Position numbers and translations under genes: made by a program. A DNA stretch of 64,000 bases, taken from positions 992,001 to 1,056,000 of the forward strand of contig CAVVZI010000015.1 of the NCBI GenBank assembly GCA_963752815.1, given 5' to 3'. Below, piece by piece: positions 8,595-18,581 of this stretch. The notes under the pieces were generated by a model that worked only from the letters and a program-made list of their open reading frames with translations, ran no database searches and was not told the origin of the DNA. Every line of letters begins with the position of its first letter. The first letter of the stretch is position 1. This DNA comes from Sva-07 sp963752815. Its GTDB lineage: Bacteria; Actinomycetota; Acidimicrobiia; Acidimicrobiales; Ilumatobacteraceae.

Positions 8595-9928
8595 ATGGCT
8601 GGTCTCGAATCGACCGTGGACATGTTCGATCTGCGGATGTCGGAGAGTGTCCGCCCCCTCTACGACGCCGTGAAGAAGTTCATCGCCGAGGAGGTCGAGC
8701 CGATCACGGCCGAGTACTTCCGCCTCGGGGAGAACCGCACCGATCGCTGGTCGTACGGCGAGGGCCAGCTGGAGTTGCTCGAGACGGTGAAGAACAAGGC
8801 CAAGGAACAGGGCCTGTGGAACTTCTTCCTCCCCGACGCCGAGACCGGTGAGGGCCTGTCGAACCTCGACTACGCCTACATCGCCATCGAGCTCGGCAAG
8901 AACCCGCTGGCCTCGGAGTCGATGAACTGTGCGGCTCCCGACACGGGCAACATGGAGGTGCTCGAGCGGGTCGGTACTCCGGCGCAGAAGAAGGAGTGGC
9001 TCGAGCCGCTGCTGACGGGCGAGATCCGGTCCGCCTACGCGATGACCGAGCCCGACGTGGCGTCGTCGGATGCGAAGAACGTCGCCTGCAAGGCCGTCCG
9101 TGACGGAGACGAGTGGGTGATCACCGGCGAGAAGTACTACATCTCGGGAGCAGGCGACCCGCGCTGCAAGATCATGATCACGATGGTGCAGACCAACCCG
9201 GACGCCGCCGCCGCACCAGCGTCAGTCGCAGATCCTCGTGCCGACCGACACGCCCGGCGTCGAGATCCTCGGACCGATGCACGTGTTCGGCAAGGACGAC
9301 GCACCGCACGGCCACATGCACATCCGCTTCAACGACGTCCGCGTCCCGTACGAGAACGTGCTGCTCGGCGAGGGCCGCGGGTTCGAGATCTCCCAGGTGC
9401 GGCTCGGCCCGGGCCGCATCCACCACTGCATGCGTTCGGTCGGTGCGGCCGAGCGGGCGATCGAGCTGATGGCCAAGCGCGGCCTCACCCGCGAAGCGTT
9501 CGGCAAGCGGCTCGGCAACCTCGGTGGCAACGTGCAGATGATCGCCCAGGCCCGCATCGAGATCGAGTCGATGAAGCGGATGGTGCTCACCGCCGCCAAG
9601 GCGATGGACGAGCTCGGCAACGCCGAGGCCCGGGTGTGGGTGAGCGCGGTCAAGGCGATGGTGCCGATCCGGGTGTGCGAGATCATCGACAACGCCATCC
9701 AGATCCACGGCGCCACCGGCGTGTCGCAGTGGACGCCGCTCGCCGACATGTACGCCTCGCAGCGCACGCTTGCGTCTGGCCGACGGTCCTGACGAGGTCC
9801 ACTGGTTCGTCGTCGGCCGCTCCGAGCTGGCCCGCTGGGAAGAGGAGGGTGGCAACACCTACGACCCGAAGGTCGAGTACCTCGCCCGCACCGACAACGT
9901 CACCGACGGCGTCTTCTCCGGCCCGTGA
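8595..9928 (+). CDS. Acyl-CoA dehydrogenase (two consensus indels)
   Basis: FAD-dependent acyl-CoA dehydrogenase of the ACAD10/11-like group, about 443 residues once two single-base insertions are removed. The first is at 9212-9213 (Ala codon GC followed by both C and G), the second at 9771-9772 (Leu codon CT followed by both T and G). Markers are AYAMTEPDVASSDAKNV, GEKYYISGAGDPRCK, RLGPGRIHHCMR, and QIHGATGVSQWTPLADMYASQRTL. It introduces the 2,3-double bond into acyl-CoA in the cytoplasm. ATG 8595 follows GGAGTG. Confidence 0.88.
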
Positions 9929-9931
9929 CTT

Positions 9932-9984
9932 CCGAAAAATGGAGCAGATGTCGCGCTCAGCGCGACATTCGCTCCATTTTTCGG
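9932..9984. terminator. Strong bidirectional hairpin terminator
   Basis: Two 26-base arms beginning CCGAAAAATGGAGC and ending GCTCCATTTTTCGG pair with only two mismatches, with A/T runs at the base of the stem on both strands. It sits between the converging acyl-CoA dehydrogenase (+) and Eis-like acetyltransferase (-) genes, 3 bases after the former stop. This is the expected shape and place for a shared intrinsic terminator. Confidence 0.85.
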
Positions 9985-9991
9985 GTGTGAT

Positions 9992-11232
9992 TCAGAAGAA
10001 CGTGCCGCAGTAGCCGGCGGGCCGAACGGCGAACAGCGCGTCGAGTAGTTCGAGCGTGGTGGGGCTCGCATCGACGGGGAGGAGCCCCGACGCGGTGATG
10101 TCGCGCCACGCGCACCGAACCCATGTACGCGGCCGACAGCGTGCTGATGTCGACGATCAGGTCGGCGGGGTCGCTCGTGCGCTGCGCACCGCTTCCCGAG
10201 ATCGCCCACCGATCGTTGTTCTCCTCGATGAGCGGGTCGGACACCGCGATCGTCACGGTCGTGGAGGACGGACCGTACGTGCGGGCGGCGAGCGCGGCGT
10301 CGACGTCGAGGAGGCGCAACCACTGCTCGTCGGTCACCTGGCGCGTCTCGTAGGCACGCACGTCGAACAATGCGCGCCGGATCGGATCGTTGACCGGACG
10401 CTCGGAGGCCCGCCAGGTCTTCACGAGATCGATGTCGAACAGGTACTGCCACAGTGCCAGTTCGATCGCGTCACTCGCACCCCACAGGTCGTGCACGGTG
10501 CCCGATCCGTTGAACGCGGTCGCGAACTGCTCCAGCAACTCGGTCTCGTAGTGCACGTATCCGTCGTCGACGCCGTCGATGTCGGTGTGCACGGCGACGA
10601 ACTCACCCTTGCCGAACGGCGTCGACGCCGGCTCGGTCGCCGTCTTCAGGTATCGCTTCCACATCCATTCGGGGCGGCCGATCGTGCCGACCCATCGACG
10701 GGCGACCCGCTCGTAGAGCGCCGGCACGACATCGAGCACCTCGTCCGTACGGAGCAGGCGCATGGAACCCGTGGCTCGCGCGCCGCGCAGCGGTCGCGTT
10801 CGCTCCGTCGTGATGTGGGCCGCCACGAAGTCGCCGGCGAGGCCGTAGCCGAACCGTCCGTAGATCGGTGCCTCGCTCGCGCGCAGGCTCGCCAGCACCT
10901 GCCCTCGATCATGTGCCTCGCGCAGGCTGCGCTGCATCAACTGCGTCAGCAGGCCCTGACGCGTGTGCGTGGGCAGCACGCCCGACCCGCGAATAGCCGG
11001 CCGTCGGCAGCCGCGCGCCACCGGGAACCGTCGTCTCGAACCGGAACGCTCCGAGGTTGCCGACGCACCGATCGCCGTCCCAGGCGCCCAACCAGTCGCC
11101 GTCGGACCATGAGGCCCGGCCGGCCTCCATCATCTCGTCGCTGGCCGCTCCGGTGAGCAGTGCGGCCCGGAAGGCGTCGGCGGCTTGACGGTGCTCGTGG
11201 TCCTCGACGGGGCGGATGTCGATGTCGTTCAT
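9992..11232 (-). CDS. Eis-like GNAT N-acetyltransferase (two consensus indels)
   Basis: About 412 residues after correction. The N-terminal GNAT domain has the acetyl-CoA loop VLPTHTRQGLLTQLMQRSL and ASEAPIYGRFGYGLA, characteristic of the Eis family (tandem GNAT plus sterol-carrier-like C-domain), which acetylates amines of aminoglycosides or proteins. Single extra bases occur near 10995 (Gly codon GGC/GGT) and near 10117 (Arg codon CGC/CGG). The expected family C-terminal carboxylate ends GYCGTFF. The start ATG 11232 lies downstream of the sigma-factor gene on the same strand. Confidence 0.82.
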
Positions 11233-11277
11233 CCCGGAACGATGTCAGATCCCGCGCCCCCTCCGGCGCCGATTTGT

Positions 11278-11354
11278 GTCGGGTGTTTCATGACGTCGGG
11301 TGTTTCGCGCACCCACGGGCTGCACGAACTACCCGACGACGCCAAATACCCGAC
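11278..11354. repeat. Large imperfect palindrome after the sigma gene
   Basis: A 29-base left arm containing GTCGGGTGTTTC twice (11278-11306) faces a right arm (11326-11354) containing CTACCCGAC and ATACCCGAC. About 22 of 29 positions can pair. It lies 36 bases beyond the end of the sigma-factor gene and before the Eis-like start, so it may terminate sigma-factor transcription. It is not related to the other palindrome families here. Confidence 0.55.
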
Positions 11355-11389
11355 GGGATCGGTCGACGGGGCGCGGGTGACGGACCGGT

Positions 11390-12328
<939 letters not shown>

Positions 12329-12541
12329 CGGCAGCTCCCTCAGTGTGGGTTGACAACGGAAGCGGTCGGTGGACCGGATTCCGATGTGATGACGTTGCGA
12401 ACGATTCTGCGTGCGAATCTGTGTCGATGATCTTCCCGGCGCCTTTCGACGACGGAGGTCACATGACAGCGGTCACGATACCGACGAGGTTCATCCGACC
12501 AACCCGCGCGCCGCGGACCGGACGCGATATCGCTGGTCGAG

Positions 12542-12893
12542 ATGACAACGTGGGGTCACATCGACGTGAGCGATGACGTGAACGGTGAGGTGGAGATCGT
12601 CGTCGTGACGATGCAGTTCGATGCGGTCGACGATGCCGGACTGCTCGGCGTGCTGTCGAAGTACGTCGTGCTCGCCCGCATGGAGCCCGGCTGCCGGAAC
12701 GTCGACCTGATCTCGAGCGTCACCCACGAGCGGCCGTCACCTGGTGATCGAGAAGTGGGAGTCGCCCGACAGCCAGCGGCGGCACTTCGACTCGGCGATG
12801 ATGGTCGAGATGGCGTCCGCGTGCTCCGGGCTGCTGAGCCGTCCACCCGAGATCGACCTGTGGGAGGCGACCAGCGCCCACGATCTGCGCTGA
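12542..12893 (+). CDS. Small dimeric alpha-beta barrel (ABM-like) protein, one indel
   Basis: About 116 residues after removing one base near 12733. The central part (VTMQFDAVDDAGLLGVLSKY, then PGCRNVDLISSV, then HLVIEKWESPDSQRRHFDS) is the pattern of antibiotic-biosynthesis-monooxygenase/quinol-monooxygenase-like ferredoxin folds. The fold usually forms homodimers; the substrate is unknown. The start at ATG 12542 is the only reasonable one in frame. The 213 bases between the sigma gene and this gene show no recognisable feature. Confidence 0.62.
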
Positions 12894-12973
12894 ATTCGCG
12901 GGTGACGGCAAGGTAAGGATCGCGTCAGGAACGCGTGACCATGGCGAAGACGCAGCGTTAGAATTGCCTGACC

Positions 12974-13807
12974 ATGCCAAATCCAGTGTTCAACGAAGAC
13001 ATCTTCAAAGCGGCGTCGCAGAACCAGAACGGCTGGGGCGCCCCACAGTCGGGCACCCACGTCGCCCCGGTTCCCGTCACCGACGGTCCCGTCTCGTCGT
13101 GGCAGAAGGCCATGACCATCAACGGCACGATCAGCGCATCGGTCGTCCTCCTGCTCATCCTGCTCGCCTCGGCGGCGTTCGGTTGGAACGCGGCCACCGG
13201 CCCGACGACCGTGCTCGAGAACGGCCAGCAGGTCGACACCTATCAGTTCCCGGCCCTCGGCTTCCTCGGGATCGTCATCGGCTTCGTCGCCGTCATCTTC
13301 GCGATGCGCAAGCCGGCGCTGGCCAAGTTCCTCGGACCGGTGTACGCCATCGGCTACGGCTTCGCCGTCGGTGCCATCTCGAAGGGCTACGAGACCTTCT
13401 ACAACGGCATCGTGCTCCAGGCGGTGCTGGCCACCGCCTCGGTGTTCGCCGTCATGCTCGTGCTGTATCGCACCCGCATCATCAAGGTCACCGACAAGTT
13501 CCGTCGAGCCGTCATCTTCGCCACGCTCGGCGTGATGGTGCTGTATCTCGGGTCGTTCATCTTCAGCCTGTTCGGCGGGTCGCTGCCGTTCCTCAACGGC
13601 GACAACATGCTGATGAGCATCGCGTTCTCGGTGTTCGTGTGCGGCCTCGCAGCGATGAACCTCGCCCTCGACTTCGACTTCATCGAGCGAGCGACGAACT
13701 CGGGGATGCCGAAGGAGTACGAGTGGGTCGCCGCCCTGGGTCTGGTCGTCACGCTCGTGTGGCTCTACCTCGAGATCCTGCGCCTGCTCTCGTACCTGCG
13801 TAACTGA
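12974..13807 (+). CDS. Bax inhibitor-1/YccA family membrane protein (paralogue 2)
   Basis: 277 residues: a polar N-terminus of about 50 residues, then seven hydrophobic segments and the C-terminal signature PKEYEWVAALGLVVTLVWLYLEILRLLSYLRN. Homologous to the protein at 2633-3439, but with a longer glutamine/asparagine-rich N-tail. It is a probable ion-leak or stress-related inner-membrane protein. It is followed by a strong hairpin. Confidence 0.88.
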   Translation: MPNPVFNEDIFKAASQNQNGWGAPQSGTHVAPVPVTDGPVSSWQKAMTINGTISASVVLLLILLASAAFGWNAATGPTTVLENGQQVDTYQFPALGFLGIVIGFVAVIFAMRKPALAKFLGPVYAIGYGFAVGAISKGYETFYNGIVLQAVLATASVFAVMLVLYRTRIIKVTDKFRRAVIFATLGVMVLYLGSFIFSLFGGSLPFLNGDNMLMSIAFSVFVCGLAAMNLALDFDFIERATNSGMPKEYEWVAALGLVVTLVWLYLEILRLLSYLRN

Positions 13808-13827
13808 CCGCGATCCGACACCGCACG

Positions 13828-14546
13828 ATGTCCGCTGACGATGGCGGCAGCCCGTTCGAGGCTGCCGCCATCGGCGCGTCCGGGGCGTTGCTCGGCGCCT
13901 TGGTCGGCCGCCGTTCGGCGTCGGTGTCCCGGCCGCGATCGTCGCCGGTGCCAACGGCGCGGTGTGCGGCTGGCGTCGCGTGTACGACTGGCGGACTCGC
14001 AAGGGTGCCGCCGCCTTCGCGCTGGACTCCACCTGGGCACTGCCGATGACCGCGGCCGGGTTGTTCGCCAACGCCGTCGGCGCCCTCACGCACGGTGGGT
14101 TCGTCGACGAACTCAGCCGCCGTGCCAACCGCCAGGTGTACCAGCGCGGATTCCAGCCACGGCAGCGGATTCGCCGTCACGCTCGGCAGCGTGATCAGTG
14201 GCGGCGGGCGACACGTCCAAGCCCCGCCGGGCGACGGCTGATCACCGATCACGAGGACGTCCACGTCTGGCAGGCCCGAGCGCTCGGACCGCTCTATCCC
14301 GTGGCGTACGTCGGATGGATGGTGGGTGCCGGCGCGGTCGGTGTCGCGGCATGGGCGACCCGTCACCGCGAGGCACCGATGGCGAAGGTCGTCGAGACCT
14401 ACGCGTACTACCTCAATCCGCTGGAGTGGTGGGCGTACAGCCGCGACGACCACTGGCCGCCGAGCGGCAAGGTCGCCGGCATCGGCTGGAAGCGCCCTGC
14501 CGTCCGCCCGCTGCACTCCGTCCGGGACGACCGCTATCCGGCCTGA
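13828..14546 (+). CDS. Unknown protein with HEDVH (HExxH) motif, several indels
   Basis: About 237 residues once five wobble-position insertions (near 13902, 13914, 14167, 14208 and 14215) are removed. The corrected protein has an Ala/Gly-rich hydrophobic N-terminus (ALLGAWSAAFGVGVPAAIV) and RRVYDWRTRKGAAAFALDST. It then has DHEDVHVWQARALGP, in which HEDVH matches the zinc-metallopeptidase HExxH pattern, a membrane-like GWMVGAGAVGVAAWA, and a Trp-rich tail. I do not recognise the family. ATG 13828 overlaps a terminator-like hairpin; TTG 13888 is an in-frame alternative start. Confidence 0.55.
13839..13873. terminator. Perfect 14-bp hairpin after the Bax-inhibitor gene
   Basis: The arms CGATGGCGGCAGCC and GGCTGCCGCCATCG pair perfectly around a 7-base loop, 31 bases past the preceding stop. 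It has no T-tract. It overlaps the first codons of the next predicted gene, which argues that this gene may start downstream of the hairpin. Confidence 0.65.
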
Positions 14547-14555
14547 AGCGAAGTC

Positions 14556-14617
14556 GGTTCGTTTGGGGTCGGGGCCAGAACGAACCGGTTCGTTTGGGGT
14601 CGGGGCCAGAACGAACC
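14556..14617. repeat. Palindromic repeat family B, exact tandem pair
   Basis: Two consecutive identical 31-base units (14556-14586, 14587-14617), each beginning GGTTCGTTTGGGG and ending AGAACGAACC with self-complementary ends. They lie between convergent genes, 9 bases after the HEDVH-protein stop and 7 bases before the stop of the minus-strand gene. They probably form a bidirectional terminator. The unit is the reverse complement of the copy at 8446. Confidence 0.82.
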
Positions 14618-14624
14618 GAGTCGG

Positions 14625-15182
14625 TCAGATGTCGGGGTCGATCGCCGACCAGGGCAGGTCTTCGGACGACCACAGCCGGTCGAAGTCGGCATCGACGTCG
14701 TCGGTGAAGCCGAACCGGTTGCGATGGTTGTACAACCAGCGTTGGCGGTTGATCTCGACGCCGAGCCGTTCGAGCCGGCCGTTGACCGACGTGTTCCACG
14801 CCGCCTCCTGCCGCAGCGACAACGAGTCGTCGTCGGGCGCCTCGGCGAAGTCCGGTCGCAGCCGGTCGTGGGCGCGCAGCAACATCCGGCCGAGCGACAC
14901 CTCGGCGTGATGCCGGTTGAAGTTGGTGAACCGCTTGGTGTCCTCGAGCGCCCCGCTCTCGACGTGGATCGTGATCAGTGCGTCGGACGACGTGCCGTCG
15001 ATCGTCGACGCCATGCCCGCCATCGGCGTCGTCTCGTCGACGACGATGCGGATCGGGTTGGCGAGGCCGATCCGGTCGGCCAGGTCTGCGGCGACATCGG
15101 CGATCTCGTCGGGGTCGTACTTGACGAGTTTGAACTCGGTCGGTGCGACGGTCACCTTCGAACGGTCGGTGCGGGTGTCCAT
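14625..15182 (-). CDS. Conserved hypothetical protein
   Basis: 185 residues, soluble, rich in Asp/Arg, no signal peptide or membrane segment. The stretch KLVKYDPDEIADVAADLADRIGL followed by IRIVVDETTPMAG resembles an alpha/beta protein. A central RHHAEVSLGRMLLRAHDRLRPDF segment precedes an Arg/Asn/Trp-rich region near residue 140. I do not recognise the family. It is transcribed with the two ferritin-like genes upstream, 13 bases after the nearest stop. Confidence 0.6.
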   Translation of the reverse strand: MDTRTDRSKVTVAPTEFKLVKYDPDEIADVAADLADRIGLANPIRIVVDETTPMAGMASTIDGTSSDALITIHVESGALEDTKRFTNFNRHHAEVSLGRMLLRAHDRLRPDFAEAPDDDSLSLRQEAAWNTSVNGRLERLGVEINRQRWLYNHRNRFGFTDDVDADFDRLWSSEDLPWSAIDPDI

Positions 15183-15195
15183 CGCCCGGTGCCGC

Positions 15196-16080
15196 TCAGA
15201 ACGCCGCGACCGCGCCGGCGGCCTCCTGGGCGAGCTGCACCGCGGCCTTGCGCTCGGCGAGCGCGTCGGAGTCCATCTTGGCGATCACGTCGACCTCGTC
15301 GTCGGTGAAACCGGCGAGCTCACGGAACCGGCGGGCGAGCCCGATCGAGCTCTCGTCGCTCTCCCCGCGTGCGCCTCCGAAGCTGAACAGCTTGTCGACC
15401 ACCTGCTGGAACTCGAGCGCCTTCGCCCGCCGTTCCGGGTCCTTCTCGGTCACCTTGCGCAGCCAGTCGGAGCCCATCTTCACGTGGGTGACCTCGTCGG
15501 CGAGCATCCAGTCCTCGCAGAACTCGAGGTACGGGTCGCCGGCGATGTCGCCGAACTCCTTCATCTGCGTGAACACGTCGATCGCCAGGCCCTCGAGGGC
15601 GCGGTTGACACCGGCGAGCCGCAGGATCGGGTCGTTCGAGCAGGCCGCCTGGAACAGCACGGTGTTCTCCGCGAACTGGCCGAGTTCGGTGCCCATCCAG
15701 GCGGACAGCTTGACGCTGATCTCCACGTGCCGCGCCTCGTCCCACGCCTGGCGGGCCATGTCGAGCTTGAGTTCGAACGGGATCGTGTCGTTGGTGCCGT
15801 CGCCGCTGGCGAAGTCGTGTGCCGTGCGGCCCGCGCCCTCGAGCGCCTGGATCTCGCCCGTCATGATGCCGTGCATCAGCGAGCGGGCCGCGTCGGACGC
15901 GTCCGGCCGGTCAGGGGTGAGTCGCGCCGTCGCGGCGCGGCTCTTGGCCGACGACCTGGTGCCGCTCGCCGGAGCGTCCCTCAGGCGGGGTTGACGCGCG
16001 TCCTGCATCCGCTCGGCCATGTTCGTCTGCACGAAGCGTTCGTCTCGGGCGAGATCCTCGACTGGGAAGAACTGGCGCAT
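15196..16080 (-). CDS. DUF455/MiaE-like ferritin-like protein
   Basis: 294 residues, mostly helical. Carboxylate and histidine ligands typical of a di-iron four-helix bundle appear as HGIMTGEIQALEGAGRTAHDF, DEARHVEI, NRALEGLAIDVF and WMLADEVTHVKMGSDW, spaced in E, ExxH, E, ExxH fashion. Family members are related to ferritins and MiaE-type hydroxylases. The upstream gene (16124-16762) is also ferritin-like and probably forms an operon with it, 43 bases apart. Confidence 0.75.
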   Translation of the reverse strand: MRQFFPVEDLARDERFVQTNMAERMQDARQPRLRDAPASGTRSSAKSRAATARLTPDRPDASDAARSLMHGIMTGEIQALEGAGRTAHDFASGDGTNDTIPFELKLDMARQAWDEARHVEISVKLSAWMGTELGQFAENTVLFQAACSNDPILRLAGVNRALEGLAIDVFTQMKEFGDIAGDPYLEFCEDWMLADEVTHVKMGSDWLRKVTEKDPERRAKALEFQQVVDKLFSFGGARGESDESSIGLARRFRELAGFTDDEVDVIAKMDSDALAERKAAVQLAQEAAGAVAAF

Positions 16081-16123
16081 CAGGTACCCCCGTGCTGGTC
16101 GTTGCGGTCGTGTTCGATGATCG

Positions 16124-16762
16124 TCATCCGATGCTACCCGGGCCCGTGATACCGCCTGCCTCCACCATGATCGCCTCGAGCCTGGCCTGATGTTCGGCGG
16201 CGCGGCGGACGTGGTCGGCGGTGGTGATCAGCGACTGCAGCATCAACTCGCCGTCTCGCCAGTCGTCGAACTCGTCCTGCAGGATGAACTTGATCGTGCG
16301 GATCGTCGGGGCGTCGGTGATCTCGCTCGTGTTGTTCTGGTGGTACGTGTAGGCCGCGATGAACCGGGGGATCAGCACGCGGTAGACGCCGACGAGCTTC
16401 TCGATCGTGAGGTCCGGCCCCTCCGGCTCGGTCATCGCCTCGATGAATCGTTCCATCGCGTCGTTGGCCGGCACCGTGAGCCGTTCGGGCTTCATCTCGC
16501 GGAGTTCGGGCAGGCGCTTGTGCCACAGGTCGGCGTGCCACGCGTGGTGGTAGCAGTGCGTGCCGAGGCGCATCTTCACGTCGAGTTCGGGGATCGTGGC
16601 GATCCAGCCGCCGAGCGCCTCGAACAGCTTCATCTCGGTCCACTTGTAGTGACCGACCCGTCGCGCCGTCTCGACGACGTCGAACGAACCGGGCAGATCG
16701 CGCCGGTCCCACGGTGCGAACGGTGCTCGTGCCGTGGACGGACTGTCGGTGGTGGACGCCAT
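16124..16762 (-). CDS. Ferritin-like helical protein
   Basis: 212 residues, all-helical, with clusters of possible metal ligands: HYKWTEMKLFEALG, RLGTHCYHHAWHADLWHKRL and AAYTYHQNNTSEITD, then a late LQDEFDDWRDGELM. The pairing with a DUF455-like neighbour suggests that the two act together, perhaps as an oxidoreductase pair. No substrate can be assigned. A short N-terminal linker rich in Ser/Pro precedes the core. Confidence 0.6.
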   Translation of the reverse strand: MASTTDSPSTARAPFAPWDRRDLPGSFDVVETARRVGHYKWTEMKLFEALGGWIATIPELDVKMRLGTHCYHHAWHADLWHKRLPELREMKPERLTVPANDAMERFIEAMTEPEGPDLTIEKLVGVYRVLIPRFIAAYTYHQNNTSEITDAPTIRTIKFILQDEFDDWRDGELMLQSLITTADHVRRAAEHQARLEAIMVEAGGITGPGSIG

Positions 16763-16813
16763 CGCCGCGACCTAGTGGGCGACCTGCGACGTGGATTGGT
16801 CGGACGTGTCAAT

Positions 16814-16879
16814 CAATCCTCGTTTGCGTCAAGATTTCGGAGGTGCGTCCCTCGGAAATCCTGACGCAAACGAGGATTG
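16814..16879. repeat. Palindromic repeat family A, copy 1
   Basis: The arms CAATCCTCGTTTGCGTCAAG and its near-exact complement ending CGCAAACGAGGATTG enclose a short centre. The core CGTTTGCGTC, two purines, GATTTC recurs at 35041 and 40861. It lies between two minus-strand genes, 5 bases after the stop of the ABC1-type gene, so it may terminate that gene. Confidence 0.82.
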
Positions 16880-16883
16880 TGGG

Positions 16884-18349
16884 TCAGCGGACCGGGCGGG
16901 CGGCGAACCAGGCGGCTTCGGCGGCGCCGAGGTCGGTGGCCGGCGGGCCGCCGCCGGTGTACTCCAGCAGCATCGCCCGCCACGGCGCCCTCGCCTCGAG
17001 CTTGCCGAGGATGGCGCTGACGCCCCACACCACCCGGTCGAGGATGACGAAACTCGGTGGCATGTTCAGCTGCTCGATCACCGGACCGTGGGGCCCCTGC
17101 ACGTCGAAGATCACGCCGATCGTGTCGCGCATCCACTCGCGGGTGAACGTGAACTCGTCGGTGAGGTACGGCGTGTACGGGCTCGACACGTAGTCGTAGA
17201 CGAGCGCCGGATCGAGACCGTGCCCGGGCCGCAGGAAGCCGGCCGCCTCCATCCGCGTGACGAGCAACTCCGGGTCGCGGTCGATGATGATCGCGTCCAT
17301 CGTCGGACGCAGGCTGTCCCACTCGCCCGGTTCCACCGCTTCACGAGCCCGTAGTCGAGGAACGACACGCTGCCGTCGTGATGGAACTTGTAGTTGCCGG
17401 GATGCGGATCGCCGTTGAAGATGCCGTGCCGGAAGATCGCGTTCTGGGCGAAACGCCAGACGACCTCGCCGGCGCGTTGCTTGGTGTCGTACGACTCGTT
17501 CTTGCGGAACTCGTCGAAGTTCAGGCCGTCGATCCACTCGGTCGTGAGCAGGTGCTCGGTGCTGAACTCCGGCACGAGCTTGGGGATCCGCACCCACGGA
17601 TGCCCCTGGAAGCGGTCGTCGAACTCGGCGATGTTGCGCGCCTCGAGCCGGTAGTCGAGTTCCTCGCGCATCCGGGCGCGCAGCTCGTCGACGAGCCCCT
17701 TGGCGTCGAGACCCTTCAGCATCATCGCCGAGAACATGGCGTACATCACCTCGGCGGCATCGAGGTCGCTCTCGATCGCCTCCCGCACGCCGGGATACTG
17801 GACCTTCACGGCCACGTCCCGCCCGTCGGGCGTGACGGCACGGTGCACCTGCCCGATCGACGCGGCGGCGACGGGCATGTCGCCCCACTCGAGGAACACA
17901 CGCTCGGGCGCCCGTCCGAGGTCGGACTTCACCACGTCGGCGGCGAGCGTCGGCGCCATCGGCGCGGCGTCGGCCTGCAGCGTGGCGAGCGCCTCCTGGG
18001 CCTCGTCGGGCAGCGCCTCGAAGATGAAGCTGATGAGCTGGCCGGCCTTCATCAGCACGCCCTTCATCTCGCCCAACTCCTTGGCGACGTCCTCGGCGGT
18101 GCGGATCGCGAACTGTTCGTCGAGTTCGGCGCGCCGTTCCTCCGGACTGCGGAAGCCGCGGACCTTCGACACGGCGAAGCGGGTCGAGTTGCGCGCCGAC
18201 AGCTTCCAGATCTTCGCCGAGCGGGCGAAGCGACTCGTGAGCGGCGACGACCTGGCCCGCTGCGCGGCGGCGGCCAGCCCTGCGGCGAGCGCCACCAGCG
18301 ACGCGACCGTCACCAGCGACGCAACCGGGGCGACGGGCTTGCGCGCCAT
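16884..18349 (-). CDS. ABC1/UbiB-type atypical kinase-like protein (one indel)
   Basis: 488 residues after restoring one base near 17338. An N-terminal membrane anchor (VASLVTVASLVALAAGLAAAA) is followed by the family KxGQ motif (VLMKAGQLISF), the Ala-rich nucleotide loop AAASIGQVHRA, the lysine in VAVKVQYPGV, and the catalytic NGDPHPGNYKF plus FLDYGLVKRW. UbiB-like proteins are membrane-associated ATPases that support quinone or isoprenoid-lipid metabolism. ATG 18349 overlaps the stop of the small upstream gene (TGATG). Confidence 0.87.
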
Positions 18350-18511
18350 CAGTCGCCGGCCGCCGGTTCGACCGGCGCATCGGGATGTCCGGTCCAGTAG
18401 GTGCCGTCGGCCAGGCGGGCCAGCGTCGTTTCGACGTCGCGCAGGTCGCGTTCGATCAGGTCGAGATCGGCGCGTTCGACGTCGCACGGGTCCCGCCGAG
18501 TGTTCGCTCAT
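18349..18511 (-). CDS. Mini DksA/TraR-like protein without zinc finger (one indel)
   Basis: About 53 residues after removing one base near 18488. It begins MSEHSA and then has DVERADLDLIERDLRDVETT and LARLADGTYW, the coiled pair and ARL-DGTY turn of DksA/TraR proteins, but stops before any C4 zinc finger (tail HPDAPVEPAAGD). Its TGA overlaps the ATG of the ABC1-type gene, so the two are coupled. Small stand-alone helices of this sort are common and poorly studied in actinobacteria. Confidence 0.6.
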
Positions 18512-18581
18512 CGGCTGCACCCTAATTCGTTCACGTCGCGCGCAACCCGGCCGCCTCCGCCCGAGGAATAGGGTGGCGCCA

